Shown here: positions 1 through 14,030 of the stretch, one piece after another | Layout of the letters: each line of letters opens with the position of its first letter | How positions within the stretch are numbered: position 1 is the first letter of the stretch | DNA from: Amycolatopsis decaplanina DSM 44594 | GTDB taxonomy: Bacteria; Actinomycetota; Actinomycetes; Mycobacteriales; Pseudonocardiaceae | Assembly (NCBI RefSeq): GCF_000342005.1 | Contig: NZ_AOHO01000043.1 | Span: 238,831-302,830 of the forward strand | Direction: 5' to 3' | Length of the DNA: 64,000 nucleotides | Notes under the pieces: model-generated | The model's input: the letters and a program-made list of their open reading frames with translations, nothing else | What the model was told of the DNA's origin: nothing | Database searches by the model: none | Translations under genes and position numbers: made by a program

Positions 1-2088
<2,088 letters not shown>

Positions 2089-2298
2089 GACCGCCCTCCC
2101 TCTCATTCAGTGCCGGTCGGCGGAGCTGAGACAACTCCCGGAAAGGTGACCAGACGCGTGAACCCGCATCGGCCGAAGGCCCCGCTATCGCGGTGGCAGG
2201 GCGCCTTTCCCTTGCTCGTGACGTGGATGACCAGGCAGCGCCCTGCCGACGTCGATCGCGGTCGCGGGTTCACCACAGACATCGAGGAGCCGTGACCC
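2089..2298 (+). other. Intergenic gap between two PKS genes
   Basis: A 210-bp spacer, unusually long between consecutive modular PKS genes, with no convincing ORF. It holds a loose inverted repeat (ggcagggcgc at 2195-2204 against gcgccctgcc at 2238-2247). A purine-rich ribosome-binding site (gaggagccgtgacc) lies just before the ATG at 2299. It could contain an internal promoter, but no clear -35/-10 pair is visible. Confidence 0.5.
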
Positions 2299-5200
2299 AT
2301 GCCTTCGGAAGAGCAGTACGTCGACTACCTCAAGCGGATGGCGGCCGACCTGCGGGAGAGCCGCCGCGAGCTGGCGGACGCGCGGGAGAAGGAGACCGAG
2401 CCCATCGCGATCGTCGCGATGAGCTGCCGGTTCCCCGGCGGTGTCCGCACCCCGGAACAGCTGTGGGAGCTGGTCGACGGTGGCGGCGACGCGATCTCGC
2501 CGTTCCCCGCCGACCGCGGCTGGGACACCGAGGCGATCCACGACCTCGACCCGTCCGTACCCGGCACCAGCTACGTCCGTGAGGGCGGTTTCCTGCACGA
2601 CGCCGCGGAGTTCGACAACGAGCTGTTCGGCATCTCGCCGCGCGAGGCCGAGGCGACCGACCCGCAGCAGCGATTGCTGCTGGAGACGGCGTGGGAGGCC
2701 GTCGAGCGGGCCGGGATCGACCCGCTTTCGCTCAAGGGCAGCGCGACCGGCGTGTTCGCCGGGGTCGGGTTCACCGACTACGCCTCGCGGCTGACCGCGC
2801 TGCCCGAGGAACACGAGGGCTACCTCGGCATCGGTACCTCCGGCAGCGTGGTGTCCGGCCGCGTCTCCTACGCGCTCGGTCTCGAAGGGCCGTCGGTGTC
2901 GATCGACACGGCGTGCTCGTCGTCGCTGGTCGCGGTGCACCTCGCGGCTCGCGCGCTGCGGTCGGGGGAGTGCACGCTCGCGCTGGCAGGCGGTGTCACG
3001 GTGATGGCGACGCCGGGCGCGTTCGTCGAGTTCTCGCGGCAACGAGGGCTCGCGCCGGACGGCCGGTGCAAGCCGTTCGCGGCCGCCGCCGACGGCACGA
3101 ACTGGGCCGAGGGCGCCGGGATGCTGGTGCTGGAACGCCTTTCCGACGCGCGGCGCAACGGTCACCCGGTCCTCGCGCTCGTCCGCGGCAGCGCGGTCAA
3201 CTCCGACGGCGCCTCCAGCGGCCTGACCGCACCGAACGGCCCGTCGCAGCAACGCGTGATCCGCGCCGCGCTCGCGAACGCCGGAGTCGAGGCGTCCACC
3301 GTGGACGTCGTCGAGGCACACGGCACCGGTACCGCGCTGGGCGACCCGATCGAGGCGCAAGCCCTGCTGGCCACCTACGGCCGCGATCGGGAAACGCCGC
3401 TGTGGCTGGGTTCGGTGAAGTCCAATATCGGCCACACCCAGGCCGCCGCCGGTCTCGCCGGGATCGTCAAGCTGGTCGAGGCGATGCGGCACGCCACGCT
3501 TCCCGCGACCCTGCATGTCGACGCGCCGTCCCCGCATGTGGACTGGTCGGCCGGTTCTGTGGAACTGCTCGACAAGGCCCGCCCGTGGACCGCGACCGAC
3601 CGGCCGCGCCGCGCGGGCGTGTCGTCGTTCGGGATCAGCGGGACCAACGCGCACGTCATCCTGGAGCAGCCGTCCGAAGAATCCCCTGAAGACCGCGAGA
3701 TCGTCGCTCCGCCGGTGGTTCCGTATGTGCTGTCCGGCGCTTCGCCCGCCGCCGTCCGCGCGCAGGCCGCCGCTCTGCTGTCCACTGTGGACGAATCCGG
3801 TGCCGAGCCGGTCGACGTCGCGCTCTCGCTGGCCACCACTCGCGCCGGGATGGAACACCGCGCGGTCGTCACCGGTGCCGATCGCGCCGAACTGGCCACC
3901 GGTCTCCGCGCCCTCGCGGGCGGAGAAGCGGGCACGGTCACCGGCAGCGACACCGCCGGACGGCTGGCCGTGCTGTTCACCGGCCAAGGCTCACAGCGGC
4001 TCGGCATGGGCCGCCGTCTCCACGAATGCTTCCCCGCCTTCGCCGAGGCCTTCGACGAGGCCTGCGAGCATCTGCCCGGTGTCCGGGACGTCGTGTTCGG
4101 CACCGACGCCGCGAGCCTCGACCGTACCGAATCCGCCCAACCGGCCCTGTTCGCCTTCGAGGTCGCGCTCTTCCGGCTCGTCACCTCGTGGGGCGTCACC
4201 CCGGACTTCCTCGCCGGGCATTCGGTCGGTGAGATCGCGGCCGCTCACGTCGTCGGCGTGCTTTCCCTGGAGGACGCGGCGAAACTCGTCCAGGCTCGTG
4301 GTCGCCTGATGCAGGCGCTGCCCGAGGGCGGCGCGATGATCGCACTGGAGGCGACCGAGGACGAGGTCCGCCCGTACCTGTCGGCCGACGTCGACCTGGC
4401 GGCGGTCAACGGTCCGCGCGCGGTCGTCCTGTCCGGTGCCGAGGCGGCGACGACCGCCGTCGCCGAACGCTTCCCGGGTCGCCGCACGACCCGGCTGTCC
4501 GTCTCCCACGCCTTCCACTCGGCGCTGATGGAGCCGATGCTCGCCGAGTTCGCCGCCGTGGCGCGGACCCTGACCTTCCGCGAGCCCACGATTCCGGTCG
4601 TCTCGACGCTGACCGGCGAGATCGCCGTCCGGCTCACCGATCCGGAGTACTGGGCCGAGCACGTCCGCGGCACCGTCCGGTTCGCCGACGCGGTGGAGAC
4701 CCTGCACGGTGAAGGCGTCACGACCTTCCTGGAACTCGGCCCGGACGCGGCGCTCACCCCGATGGGCCGCTCGGTCCGTCCCGATGGCGCCGTCTTCGCC
4801 GCGGCCCAGCGCAAGGACCGCGACCAGGCCGCCACGCTCGTCACCGCGCTGGGCCTGATCCACGCGCACGGCGCCCGCGTCGACTGGGCCGCCTACCTGG
4901 CCGGCAGCGGCGCGCGGATCGTCACGCTGCCGACCTATCCCTTCCAGCGCAAGCGTTTCTGGCTGGAGGATCCGGGTGCGGGTGTGGTCGCCGCCGAGGA
5001 CGGCCGGTTCTGGTCGGTCGTCGAGTCCGGCGACGTCGGCCAGTTCGCGGCAGAACTGAAGCTGTCCGACGTCGAAGCGCCGCTCGGCACCGTCCTGCCC
5101 GCGTTGTCGCGCTACCGCCGCGCCCGGTCGCTGTCGGCCGAAGCCGCGTCGCTGGCCTACCACGTGCGCTGGCAGCCCTTCACGCCCGCGACGACCACGG

Positions 5201-8200
5201 CCACCGGACGCTGGCTGCTCGTCATCTCCGCTCAGGCGCACCCGTGGATCGAGACCGCGGCCGAGGTTCTGGCCGGTGCCGAGGTGCGGCGGCTTGTCGT
5301 CGAGCACCCCGATCGCGTGGAGCTGCCGGACGAGTCCTTCGACGGCATCCTGTCCTTGCTGGCCCTCGACGAGACCGAGACCGACGGACTGTCCTTCGGC
5401 GCCGAAGCCACGATGACACTGGTGCGGGAGCTGACCGCCCGCGATCCCCAAGGTCCACTGTGGACGCTCACCCGCGGTGCGGTCTCGACCGGCGTCCACG
5501 ACATGCCGGACTCGCCCGCGCAGGCCCAGTTGTGGGGCTTCGGCCGGGCGGCCGCGCTGGAGAACCCGCAGGCGTGGGGCGGTCTCGTCGACGTCCCGGC
5601 CGAGCCGGGGGAGCGGACCGTGTCTCTTCTGCGTGGCGTCCTCACCGGCCCTCGCGGTGAGGACCAGGTCGCCGTCCGGGCCACCGGCGCCTTCGGCAGG
5701 CGGCTCGCCCACGCCGAACCCGCCGGCACCGAGCGGTCCTGGCAGCCGCGCGGCACCGTGCTCGTCACCGGCGGTACCGGTGGCCTCGGCGGGATCGTCG
5801 CCCGCTGGCTTGTCGAGCACGGCGCCGAACACGTCGTTCTCGTTTCACGCCAAGGAAAAGACGCTCCCGGCGCCGCCGAACTGGCCGACGATCTCGGTAC
5901 GCGCGTCACCATCGCCGCTTGCGACGTCGCAGACAGGGACGCCCTGGCCGCCGTCATCCAGCCGATCCGCGACGACCTCCGCGCGGTCTTCCACCTCGCC
6001 GGCGTACTCGAACTCGGCCTCATCGAGTCGATGGACCGCGCCCGCTACGCCGACGTCCTCCGCCCGAAGGTCGCCGGGACGCGCAACCTCGAAGAGCTGA
6101 CCGAGGGACTCGATCTCGACGCCTTCGTCCTGTTCTCCTCGATCGCCGCCTCCATCGGCAACGCGGTCCAAAGTGCCTACGGCGCCGCGAACGCGTATCT
6201 GGAAGCGGTCGCGCAGCGCCGCCGGGCGAACGGCCTCCCCGCGACGTCGATCGCGTGGGGCCGCTGGGGCAAGGTCGGCATGGGGGTCGGCGCGGACCTC
6301 GACGAACTGCTCAGCGGTCTCGGCGTCCCGGCCATGGCACCGGAGACCGGCCTGGTCGCGCTCGGCCAGGCGCTGAATCGCGACGAGACCGCGCTGACCG
6401 TCGCCGAACTGACCTGGGAGAAGTTCGCGCCGCCGTTCGCCGCCCTGAGGCCGAGTCCGCTGCTCGCCGATCTCCCCGAGGTCGTCGCGATCGCCGAGGC
6501 CGAAGCCGCCCGCGCCGAGGAAGGCGCCGAAGCCGCCGACGCGTGGCGAACCCGCCTCGCCGGACTGCCCGAGGCCGAACGCGAACGCGTGATCACCGAA
6601 CTCGTGCTGACCCATACCGCCGCGGTGCTCGGGCACACCGACGGCGTCCCGGCCGGGCAGCAGTTCACCAAACTGGGCATCGATTCGCTCACCGCCATCG
6701 AGTTGCGCGGCCGGATCAACACCGAGACCGGACTCGCGCTCCCGCCGACGATGGTGTTCGACCACGCCACCCCGGCCGCGCTCGCCGCGCACCTGCTGGC
6801 CGCGCTCACGCCGGTCGAGCGGGAGACGCGGACCGTCGTCACCGGACCGGCCGCCGCGGGCCAGGACGTCGCCGTGGTCGGCCTCTCCTGCCGCTTCGCC
6901 GGCGGCAGCGACACCCCGGAGAAGTTCTGGGAGAACCTGGTCCAGGGCAAGGATCTGGTGCGCGAGGTCCCGCCGGACCGCTGGACCGCCGCCGACTACT
7001 ACGACCCCGACCGCACCGCGCCGGGCAAGGCGTACACGCAGCAAGGCGCGTTCGTCGACGACATCGCGGGCTGGGATGCCGCGTTCTTCGGCCTGTCGCC
7101 CCAGGAGGCGCGGCGGCTCGACCCGACCTTCCGCCTGCTCATGGAACTGGTGTGGGAAGGCATCGAGGACGCCGGGCTCACCGCCGACGAACTGCGTGGC
7201 AGCCGCACCGGCGTGTTCGCCGGGCTGATCGACACCATGCAGTACAGCATGCGGCAGCTCGAAGCCGACGGCATGGACGCGGCCGACGACCCCTACTTCG
7301 GGCTCGGCAGCTCGCTTTCCGCCGCCGCGGGCCGGATCGCGCATCTGCTCGACCTGCGCGGACCCTGCCTGACCGTCGACACCGCGTGTTCGTCGGCGCT
7401 GAGCGCGGCACATCTGGCCGTGCAGAGCCTCCGCCGCGGTGAGTGCGACATCGCCATCGTCGGCGCGGCCTCGGCGATGATCAACCCGGACGTCTTCATC
7501 CAGTCCTGCAAGATGAGCATGCTGGCCGCCGACGGCCGCACCAAGACCTTCGACGAGAGCGCCGACGGCTATGTCATCGGCGAGGGCGGCGGCGTCGTCG
7601 TGCTCCGTCGCGCGGGTGAGGTCGGCCCGGGCAGGCGGACCCGCGCGGTCATCCGCGGCACCGCGACCAACCAGGACGGCCGCAGCAACGGGCTCACCGC
7701 GCCCAACCGCGCGGCACAGAACGCGGTCATCCGCGCGGCGCTCGCCGATGCCGGGGTCACCCCCGACGAGATCGGTTACGTCGAGGCACACGGCTCCGGC
7801 ACGCAACTCGGCGACGCGATCGAGTTCACCGCGCTCGGCGAGATCTTCGGCGAGCGGAACGCGCCCGAGCCGCTCTACGTCGGCGCGGTCAAGACGAACG
7901 TCGGCCACACCCTCGCCGCGGCGGGCATGGCCGGGCTGATCAAGACCGTCCTGTCGCTGGAGCACGGCACCCTGCCGGGCAACCTGCACATGAGCACGCC
8001 GAACTCGGTGGTCACCGTGGACGGCACGGTGCGCCCGGTTCCCGAGGCGCGGCCGTTCCCGGCCAACGCCGACGGGGTGCTGCGCGCGGGCGTCAGCTCC
8101 TTCGGCTGGTCCGGCTCGAACGTCCACTTCGTCCTCGACCAGGCCGCGCCCGCACCGATGCCCGTTCCGGGACCGGAATGGCAGCTGCTCACGGTTTCCG

Positions 8201-11082
8201 GGCAGAGCGAGGCCGGGCTGCGCGCCAACGCCGAGGCACTGGCCGGCCACCTGACCGAGGATCTCGAACTCGCCGACGTCGCCTTCACCACCCAGGCCGG
8301 GCGCAGCGCTCTTCCGCTCCGCAAGGCGGTGCTGGTGCGCGATCACGCCGACGCCGTCACGGCACTGCGGGGGGTCACCGGCGGCTCGGCTGTCACCGAC
8401 AAGCGGCGCTTCGGTCTCCTGCTGCCCGGCACCCGCCGCGCGTGGCAGGGCACGACCGACGAGCTGTACCGCACGGAACTCGCTTTCCGTGCCGCGATCG
8501 ACGAGTGCGCGGCCCTGCTGAACGGTCGCGCCGACCTGCTCGGCGCGCTCTACGGCACGGCCGAGGCCGACGAACGCGCCGTGGTCTTCGCCGTCGAGTA
8601 CGCCTTCTGGCGTTTGCTGGCCGCGTGGGGCCTCGAACCGGCCGTGGTGCTCGGACGCGGAACCGGCGAGTGCGTCGCCGCCGTCGCGGGCGGGTTGTTC
8701 GGTCTCGCCGAGGGCCTCGAGCTCGCGCTCGGCGGACCGGTCCCGCGGGCGGGGACGCCGACGGTGCCGGTGATCTCGCCGCGCACCGGCACGGTGCTGA
8801 CCGCCGCCGAGGCCGCCGATCCGGCGCACTGGCGGATCGCGGACGACCGCTTCGAAGACGGGCTGCTGGCGCTGGCCAAGTACGCCGGAGTCCTGGTCGA
8901 AGCCGGGCTCGGTGACGACGGCGCCGAGGCGGCCGGACGCTACCTGCCGCAGACGCCGGTGGTCTCGCTGCTGCCGGAACCGGTGGCCGGCGCAGGACGG
9001 CGGGCTTGGCTCACCGCGCTCGGCGAGCTCTGGGAGCACGGTGTCGAGATCGGCTGGGCGGACGGCGCGGGACCGGGCCGCCGGTTCGTCTCCTTGCCCG
9101 GTTACCGCTTCCAGCGCACCCGCTACTGGCCGGAGGTCGCCTCGCGAGGTTCCGGCTGGTCGCTCGACCAGATGTCCGCCGCCGAGCCCGACCCGCGGAC
9201 GCCGGTCCGCGCGGGTCTGGCCGCGCACACGCCGACATGGCGCCGGGACAGCACCCGCAGGGTGTCCGCGACACCGGGTGACCTGGTCCTGTTCGCCGAG
9301 CCGGGCGCGTTCGCCGACGACTTCGCGACCGCGGCGGAGGCAGCCGGGCATCGCGTGATCGTCGCGGGCATCGAAGCGTCCGATGAGGACACTGTGGACG
9401 GATATCGCCGCGTACTCGCCCAGGTGACCGGAAACGGCCCGCTGCGGATCGTGCACGCCCACGGTCTCGCCACGAGCGACCTCGAGTCCGGTTTCTACAG
9501 CCTCCTGTGGCTCGGCAAGGCCATCGGCGCCGAATGCGCGGGCCGCCGGGTCGACCTGCTCTCGTTGGGACGCGGCGGCTTCGACGTCCTCGGCGGGGAC
9601 GCCACCGACGCCTTCGCCCCGACCATCGCCGCCACCACCGACGCGATCGCCGCCGAGTACCCGCTCGTCCACGCGCAGTACGCGGACTTCGAGCGCGCTG
9701 GTGACAAGGTCGCCCAAGCCACGCACGAACTCGACCTGCTGGCGGCGTCCCAATCGGACACCGTCGACGGCGTCGCGGTCGCCGCCTGGCGCGGCGGGCG
9801 GCGCTGGCTGCGCGGCTTCGACGTCGTAGAGCTTCCCGAGACCGACGACTCGCTGGCTTGGAAGCCCGGCGGGACCTACCTGATCACCGGTGGTCTCGGC
9901 GTCCTCGGCCTGGCGCTGGCCCGGCGGCTCGCGCCGCTGGGCGTGAACCTCGCCCTGGCGGGCCGTTCCGAACTGCCACCGGAGGACGCCTGGGACGACT
10001 GGATCTCCGACCACGGAGTCGACGACCGCACCAGCGAAGTGCTGCTGGCGGTGCGGGACCTGCGCGCCCTCGGTGCCGACGTCCTGACCCTGCGCGCCGA
10101 CGTCAGCGCTCCCGGCGAGGCCGCGGCGCTGCTGGCCGAGGTCCGCGGCTACTTCGGTTACCTCGACGGTGTCGTGCACGCGGCCGGCATCGCGGGTGGC
10201 GGTCTGCTGCAGAACAAGACCCGTGAGCAGGCGGCCGCGGTGCTGGCGCCGAAGATCGACGGCACCCTCGCCCTGACCGACGCGCTGCGCGTCGAACCGG
10301 TCGACCTGCTGGTCCTGTACTCCTCGACGGTGACGCTCACCGTCGGTGTCGGCGAGATCGACTACTCCGCCGCCAACGCCTTCCTCGACGGGGTCGCCTC
10401 GGCTTCGGCGGGTGGACGTGGTCCCGCGAAACAGGTCGTGTCGGTCGCGTGGGGTCCCTGGCAGCTGGACGCCTGGACGGCGTCCGGGCTCTCGGGGTCC
10501 GCCGAAGCGCAGGAGGGTTCCCGCAAGTTCCGCGAGGAGTTCGGCATCGGCGCCGAAGAAGGCACCGAACTGCTCTCGCGGATCATCGCCTCCGGCGAGC
10601 CGCTGGTGACCGTGCTGCCGCTCCCGCTGACCGACGTGCTGGCCGCGCTCGCCCGGATGGGTTCGGTCGACGCGCTGGTGGGCGCCGACGCCGCGATCCC
10701 CACCGGGGAGCGGTACCCGCGGCCCGATCTGCGCACCGCCTACGTCGCCCCGCGCACCCCGGCGGAAGAGCGCGTCGCCGCCGCCTGGTGCGACTGCCTC
10801 GGCCTGGAGCAGGTCGGCGTGCACGACCCGTTCTTCGACCTCGGCGGCACCTCACTGATCGGCCTGGTGCTGATCGGCCGCGTCGCCAAGGAGTTCGGCG
10901 TCGAACTGGCCCCGGCGAGCCTGTTCGAGAAACCGACCATCGCCGAATTCGTCACGCTCCTCGGCGAACCCGGCACGCCGCAGGTGGCGGCCGAGCCCGC
11001 CGAAGACGTCTCCGCCCGCGGCGAACGCCGCCGCGCCCGCACCGCGAAGCTCCGCAAGCGCCCGAGCCGGACCGGAAGGTGA
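2299..11082 (+). CDS. Bimodular type I PKS: KS-AT-KR-ACP / KS-(degenerate AT)-KR-ACP
   Basis: 2927 residues. An N-terminal docking coiled coil (1-32) is followed by module 1. KS1 has Cys206, His341 and His379 intact. AT1 (about 554-860) has GHSVGE and HAFH at about 736, which predicts malonyl-CoA. KR1 starts near 1150, has Tyr1294 and lacks the LDD motif. The ACP1 Ser is at 1463. Module 2: KS2 is complete (Cys1697, His1831, His1870). The AT region (about 2035-2290) is short, has GRGTGE (Thr2122) where GHSxG should be, and has no HAFH-type motif, so it should be catalytically dead. KR2 (about 2520-2720) has Tyr2689. The final ACP reads DLGGTSL with Ser2852, a style seen in PKS/NRPS hybrids. 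The C-terminus is a basic tail rather than a usual docking domain, and no thioesterase or other release domain follows. Module 2 needs an extender loaded in trans if it is active. Confidence 0.96.
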   Translation: MPSEEQYVDYLKRMAADLRESRRELADAREKETEPIAIVAMSCRFPGGVRTPEQLWELVDGGGDAISPFPADRGWDTEAIHDLDPSVPGTSYVREGGFLHDAAEFDNELFGISPREAEATDPQQRLLLETAWEAVERAGIDPLSLKGSATGVFAGVGFTDYASRLTALPEEHEGYLGIGTSGSVVSGRVSYALGLEGPSVSIDTACSSSLVAVHLAARALRSGECTLALAGGVTVMATPGAFVEFSRQRGLAPDGRCKPFAAAADGTNWAEGAGMLVLERLSDARRNGHPVLALVRGSAVNSDGASSGLTAPNGPSQQRVIRAALANAGVEASTVDVVEAHGTGTALGDPIEAQALLATYGRDRETPLWLGSVKSNIGHTQAAAGLAGIVKLVEAMRHATLPATLHVDAPSPHVDWSAGSVELLDKARPWTATDRPRRAGVSSFGISGTNAHVILEQPSEESPEDREIVAPPVVPYVLSGASPAAVRAQAAALLSTVDESGAEPVDVALSLATTRAGMEHRAVVTGADRAELATGLRALAGGEAGTVTGSDTAGRLAVLFTGQGSQRLGMGRRLHECFPAFAEAFDEACEHLPGVRDVVFGTDAASLDRTESAQPALFAFEVALFRLVTSWGVTPDFLAGHSVGEIAAAHVVGVLSLEDAAKLVQARGRLMQALPEGGAMIALEATEDEVRPYLSADVDLAAVNGPRAVVLSGAEAATTAVAERFPGRRTTRLSVSHAFHSALMEPMLAEFAAVARTLTFREPTIPVVSTLTGEIAVRLTDPEYWAEHVRGTVRFADAVETLHGEGVTTFLELGPDAALTPMGRSVRPDGAVFAAAQRKDRDQAATLVTALGLIHAHGARVDWAAYLAGSGARIVTLPTYPFQRKRFWLEDPGAGVVAAEDGRFWSVVESGDVGQFAAELKLSDVEAPLGTVLPALSRYRRARSLSAEAASLAYHVRWQPFTPATTTATGRWLLVISAQAHPWIETAAEVLAGAEVRRLVVEHPDRVELPDESFDGILSLLALDETETDGLSFGAEATMTLVRELTARDPQGPLWTLTRGAVSTGVHDMPDSPAQAQLWGFGRAAALENPQAWGGLVDVPAEPGERTVSLLRGVLTGPRGEDQVAVRATGAFGRRLAHAEPAGTERSWQPRGTVLVTGGTGGLGGIVARWLVEHGAEHVVLVSRQGKDAPGAAELADDLGTRVTIAACDVADRDALAAVIQPIRDDLRAVFHLAGVLELGLIESMDRARYADVLRPKVAGTRNLEELTEGLDLDAFVLFSSIAASIGNAVQSAYGAANAYLEAVAQRRRANGLPATSIAWGRWGKVGMGVGADLDELLSGLGVPAMAPETGLVALGQALNRDETALTVAELTWEKFAPPFAALRPSPLLADLPEVVAIAEAEAARAEEGAEAADAWRTRLAGLPEAERERVITELVLTHTAAVLGHTDGVPAGQQFTKLGIDSLTAIELRGRINTETGLALPPTMVFDHATPAALAAHLLAALTPVERETRTVVTGPAAAGQDVAVVGLSCRFAGGSDTPEKFWENLVQGKDLVREVPPDRWTAADYYDPDRTAPGKAYTQQGAFVDDIAGWDAAFFGLSPQEARRLDPTFRLLMELVWEGIEDAGLTADELRGSRTGVFAGLIDTMQYSMRQLEADGMDAADDPYFGLGSSLSAAAGRIAHLLDLRGPCLTVDTACSSALSAAHLAVQSLRRGECDIAIVGAASAMINPDVFIQSCKMSMLAADGRTKTFDESADGYVIGEGGGVVVLRRAGEVGPGRRTRAVIRGTATNQDGRSNGLTAPNRAAQNAVIRAALADAGVTPDEIGYVEAHGSGTQLGDAIEFTALGEIFGERNAPEPLYVGAVKTNVGHTLAAAGMAGLIKTVLSLEHGTLPGNLHMSTPNSVVTVDGTVRPVPEARPFPANADGVLRAGVSSFGWSGSNVHFVLDQAAPAPMPVPGPEWQLLTVSGQSEAGLRANAEALAGHLTEDLELADVAFTTQAGRSALPLRKAVLVRDHADAVTALRGVTGGSAVTDKRRFGLLLPGTRRAWQGTTDELYRTELAFRAAIDECAALLNGRADLLGALYGTAEADERAVVFAVEYAFWRLLAAWGLEPAVVLGRGTGECVAAVAGGLFGLAEGLELALGGPVPRAGTPTVPVISPRTGTVLTAAEAADPAHWRIADDRFEDGLLALAKYAGVLVEAGLGDDGAEAAGRYLPQTPVVSLLPEPVAGAGRRAWLTALGELWEHGVEIGWADGAGPGRRFVSLPGYRFQRTRYWPEVASRGSGWSLDQMSAAEPDPRTPVRAGLAAHTPTWRRDSTRRVSATPGDLVLFAEPGAFADDFATAAEAAGHRVIVAGIEASDEDTVDGYRRVLAQVTGNGPLRIVHAHGLATSDLESGFYSLLWLGKAIGAECAGRRVDLLSLGRGGFDVLGGDATDAFAPTIAATTDAIAAEYPLVHAQYADFERAGDKVAQATHELDLLAASQSDTVDGVAVAAWRGGRRWLRGFDVVELPETDDSLAWKPGGTYLITGGLGVLGLALARRLAPLGVNLALAGRSELPPEDAWDDWISDHGVDDRTSEVLLAVRDLRALGADVLTLRADVSAPGEAAALLAEVRGYFGYLDGVVHAAGIAGGGLLQNKTREQAAAVLAPKIDGTLALTDALRVEPVDLLVLYSSTVTLTVGVGEIDYSAANAFLDGVASASAGGRGPAKQVVSVAWGPWQLDAWTASGLSGSAEAQEGSRKFREEFGIGAEEGTELLSRIIASGEPLVTVLPLPLTDVLAALARMGSVDALVGADAAIPTGERYPRPDLRTAYVAPRTPAEERVAAAWCDCLGLEQVGVHDPFFDLGGTSLIGLVLIGRVAKEFGVELAPASLFEKPTIAEFVTLLGEPGTPQVAAEPAEDVSARGERRRARTAKLRKRPSRTGR

Positions 11083-11090
11083 ACCACCCC

Positions 11091-14030
11091 ATGACCACGC
11101 GAGAACGGGACACCGGCGACGACATCGCGATCGTCGGCATGGCCGGGAACTTCCCCGGCGCGCCCGACATCGGCAAGTTCTGGGCCGACCTGTGCGCCGG
11201 CCGCGACGGCATCACCCGGATGACCCGCGACGAACTGCTCGCCGCGGGTGTCCCGGCCGAAGTGGCCGACGATCCCGCGTTCGTCCCCGCGGCGGGTCTG
11301 CTGCCCGGGATCGACCGCTTCGACGCCGGCTTCTTCGGCTACAGCCGCGCCGACGCCGAACTGCTCGATCCGCAGCACCGGCTGTTCCTCGAATGCGCGT
11401 GGCACGCGCTGGAGGACGCGGGCATCGACCCGGACCGGATCGAGGGTCTCGCCGGGGTGTTCGCCGGCGGCGCCCCGAGCACCTACCTGCTGTCGAACCT
11501 GCTGTCCAACGACGTCACCGCGCTGACCGTGGGGCCGGACCAGCTGATCCTGCAGAACGAAAAGGACCTGCTCGCGTCCCGGCTTTCGTACGCGCTCGAT
11601 CTGACGGGTCCGTCGGTCAGTGTCCAGAGCTGCAGTTCGACCGCGCTCGCCGCCGTCGCGCAAGGCTGCTCCAGCCTGCTCACCGGCGAGTCCGATCTGG
11701 TGGTGTCCGGTTCGGTTTCCGTTGTCGTGCCTCAGGAACCTGGCTACCTCTACCGCGAGGGCAGCCGGTTCGCGCCCGACGGGATCAACCGGATCCTCGA
11801 CGCGGGCGCCAACGGCAAGGTTCCGGGCAATGGTCTCGGCGTCGTCGTGCTGCGGCGGCTGGAGGACGCGCTGGCCGACGGCGACCGGGTCTACGCGGTG
11901 ATCCGCGGCTGGGCCATCCACCACGAGGGCAACCGCGCGCGGCAGGGCTTCAACCTGCCGGGCGTGCCCGGCCAAGCCGCTGTCGTCGCCGAAGCGATGG
12001 CCGCCGCCGACGTCGAACCCGCCGAGATCGACCACATCGAGGTGTCCACTTTGGGCACTCCGTTCGGTGACGTCGCCGAGATTTCGGCATTGCAGAAGAT
12101 CTTCGACGTCGACGGGGTCGAGCGGGTCACGCTCGGGTCGATCGACGCGAACCTCGGGCACATCAACCAGGCGGGCGGGATCGCCCGGCTGATCAAGGCC
12201 GCGCTGGCGCTGCACCACGAGAAGCTGCCGCCGGCGGTCAACTTCGAAAAGCCCAACCCGCAACTGGCCCACAGCGGCGACAAGCTCGTCGTGCAGACGG
12301 AATTGGGCGACTGGCCGCGCGGCGAGCGGCCGCGGCTGGCCGGGGTGAGCGCGTACGGCTTCGGCGGCACCGACGCCCACGTCGTCATCGAGGAAGCACC
12401 GGAGGACTGCCCGGAGCGTCCGGCGGCGCGGCCGCATCAGCTGCTCGCATGGTCCGCGCGGACCCCGGAAGCCGCGGACGCGATGACCGGCAGGCTCGCC
12501 GCCCACCGTCCTGAGTGGACTGATCTGGCCGATGTCGCCTACACGCTGCACAACGGCCGGAAGGCGTTCGAGCATCGGCGGATGACGATCGTGTCCTCTG
12601 TGGAGGATGCCGCTGACGCGTTCGCGTCCGAGACCCGCGTGGTCGCCGAAGCGGACTCGAAGCCGAGGAAGGCGGGCTTCCTGCTCGCCGGGGTCGGCGA
12701 ACAGTACCGTGGCATGGCGGGCGGGCTCTACGAGAGCGAGCCGGAGTTCAAGGCCGCCGTCGACGAATGCGCCGCGCTGTTCCGCACCCACCTCGGCACG
12801 GACCCGACGGCGAGCCTGCACGGCGAACGCGGTTCCGACGGCGGAGACCTGGCCCGCCTGCTGGGCCGCGCGACCGACGCCGAGGACGCGGCGCCGTCGG
12901 TCACGCAACCCGCCGTGTTCACCCTCGGCTACGCGCTCGGCCGCCTGCTGCGCGCGTGGGGAGTCCAGCCCTCCGTGCTCGCGGGGTACAGCGTCGGCGA
13001 GTTCGCCGCCGCCACGCTCGCGGGTGCCCTGACGCTGGAAGAGGCCACCGCCCTGGTGGCCACCCGCGCGAAGCTGATCGAGAAACTGCCGGAAGGCGCG
13101 ATGGCCGCGATCCCGCTGGGCGCCGCCGAACTCACCGCGCTGGTGGGCGACGTGACCGCCTTCGGCGTCGACGTCGCAGCGGTGAACGGGCCGCGGATGA
13201 TCGTGGTGTCCGGTGCGGGCGACGGTGTCGAGAGGCTGGCCGCCGAACTCGCCGGGCACGGCGTCCCGGCCCGGCCGCTGCGCACCACGCACGCCTTCCA
13301 CTCGCGCGCCCTGCGTCCGGCCGCGGCCGAACTGACCGCGTGGGCGCGGAAGAACCTCACCCCGCGTGAGCCCGAAGTGCCGTACCTGTCGAACGTCACC
13401 GGCGCGCCGATCACGCTCAAGCAGTTGAAGGATCCCGGCTACTGGGCCGAGCACATGTGCCGCCCCGTTCGGTTCGCCGCGATGATCGAGCATCTTGCCA
13501 GTGTTTCCCCGGATACCGTGTTGCTGGAACTGGGAGCCGGGCAGTCGCTCGGCTCGATGTTCCGCGGCCACCCCGACTTCCCGCAGACCTCGTGGCCGCT
13601 GCTGGTACCGACCCTGCCCGGCGAGGCCGACCCCCGCCAGGACACGGCCGTGCTCACCGAAGCGCTCGGCCGCGCCTGGCTTTCCGGGGCGGACATCGAC
13701 TGGCGGGCCTATCACGACGGCCGCGACCCGCGGAAGACCACGCTGCCGGGTTATCCGTTCCAGCGCGACCGCTACTGGATCGAGCCGACCCGGGCCGTCG
13801 CCGACGTCGCGCTCGGCGCCCGGTCCGCCGAGACCCCGGTCTACCTGATCGAAGGCGAACTGGACGTCACCGCCCGGGACCTGGCCACCCGGCTGGGCGC
13901 CGAACTGGGCGCGACCGTCGTGTTCGCCGAAGAGCACCCCGGCGGCCCCGACGCCGTACGGGCCGCCCACGGCCGGCTCGACGGCGTGCTGGACCTGACC
14001 ACGAGCAACGCAGCCAAGGAGGAACGATGA
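11091..14030 (+). CDS. Stand-alone KS-AT didomain PKS protein, KS catalytically impaired; candidate trans-acting AT
   Basis: 979 residues from the ATG at 11091 (8 bp after the previous stop). The KS half (about 10-430) keeps the nucleophile in SVQSCSST (Cys181). The first catalytic His motif (normally HGTGT) reads STLGT, with Ser319 in place of His. The conserved Lys before the second motif is Asp352, while His357 (LGH) remains. Condensation is therefore doubtful. The AT (about 525-890) has GYSVGE (Ser634) and HAFH at about 734, but the first motif is GVGEQ, with Val535 where malonyl transferases carry the oxyanion Gln. There is no KR, ACP or docking domain; about 70 residues of unclear character end the protein. 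It overlaps the fkbK-like gene by 4 bp, tying it to the hydroxymalonyl-ACP genes. I infer that it loads that extender onto module 2 of the preceding PKS. Alternatively it initiates or decarboxylates. Confidence 0.85.
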   Translation: MTTRERDTGDDIAIVGMAGNFPGAPDIGKFWADLCAGRDGITRMTRDELLAAGVPAEVADDPAFVPAAGLLPGIDRFDAGFFGYSRADAELLDPQHRLFLECAWHALEDAGIDPDRIEGLAGVFAGGAPSTYLLSNLLSNDVTALTVGPDQLILQNEKDLLASRLSYALDLTGPSVSVQSCSSTALAAVAQGCSSLLTGESDLVVSGSVSVVVPQEPGYLYREGSRFAPDGINRILDAGANGKVPGNGLGVVVLRRLEDALADGDRVYAVIRGWAIHHEGNRARQGFNLPGVPGQAAVVAEAMAAADVEPAEIDHIEVSTLGTPFGDVAEISALQKIFDVDGVERVTLGSIDANLGHINQAGGIARLIKAALALHHEKLPPAVNFEKPNPQLAHSGDKLVVQTELGDWPRGERPRLAGVSAYGFGGTDAHVVIEEAPEDCPERPAARPHQLLAWSARTPEAADAMTGRLAAHRPEWTDLADVAYTLHNGRKAFEHRRMTIVSSVEDAADAFASETRVVAEADSKPRKAGFLLAGVGEQYRGMAGGLYESEPEFKAAVDECAALFRTHLGTDPTASLHGERGSDGGDLARLLGRATDAEDAAPSVTQPAVFTLGYALGRLLRAWGVQPSVLAGYSVGEFAAATLAGALTLEEATALVATRAKLIEKLPEGAMAAIPLGAAELTALVGDVTAFGVDVAAVNGPRMIVVSGAGDGVERLAAELAGHGVPARPLRTTHAFHSRALRPAAAELTAWARKNLTPREPEVPYLSNVTGAPITLKQLKDPGYWAEHMCRPVRFAAMIEHLASVSPDTVLLELGAGQSLGSMFRGHPDFPQTSWPLLVPTLPGEADPRQDTAVLTEALGRAWLSGADIDWRAYHDGRDPRKTTLPGYPFQRDRYWIEPTRAVADVALGARSAETPVYLIEGELDVTARDLATRLGAELGATVVFAEEHPGGPDAVRAAHGRLDGVLDLTTSNAAKEER

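Noticed and set aside
2110..2295. 61-codon ORF in the PKS intergenic gap
   Set aside because: No ribosome-binding site, no homology recognised and poor composition.
5845..10824. 1659-codon open frame on the minus strand under the bimodular PKS
   Set aside because: Its composition is the mirror of the high-GC PKS codons (Arg/Gly/Asp/Val-rich, no domain recognisable), while the + strand has perfect PKS motifs.
10740..13970. Long minus-strand frame under the KS-AT gene
   Set aside because: Antisense shadow caused by third-position GC bias; no start signal and no family motifs.
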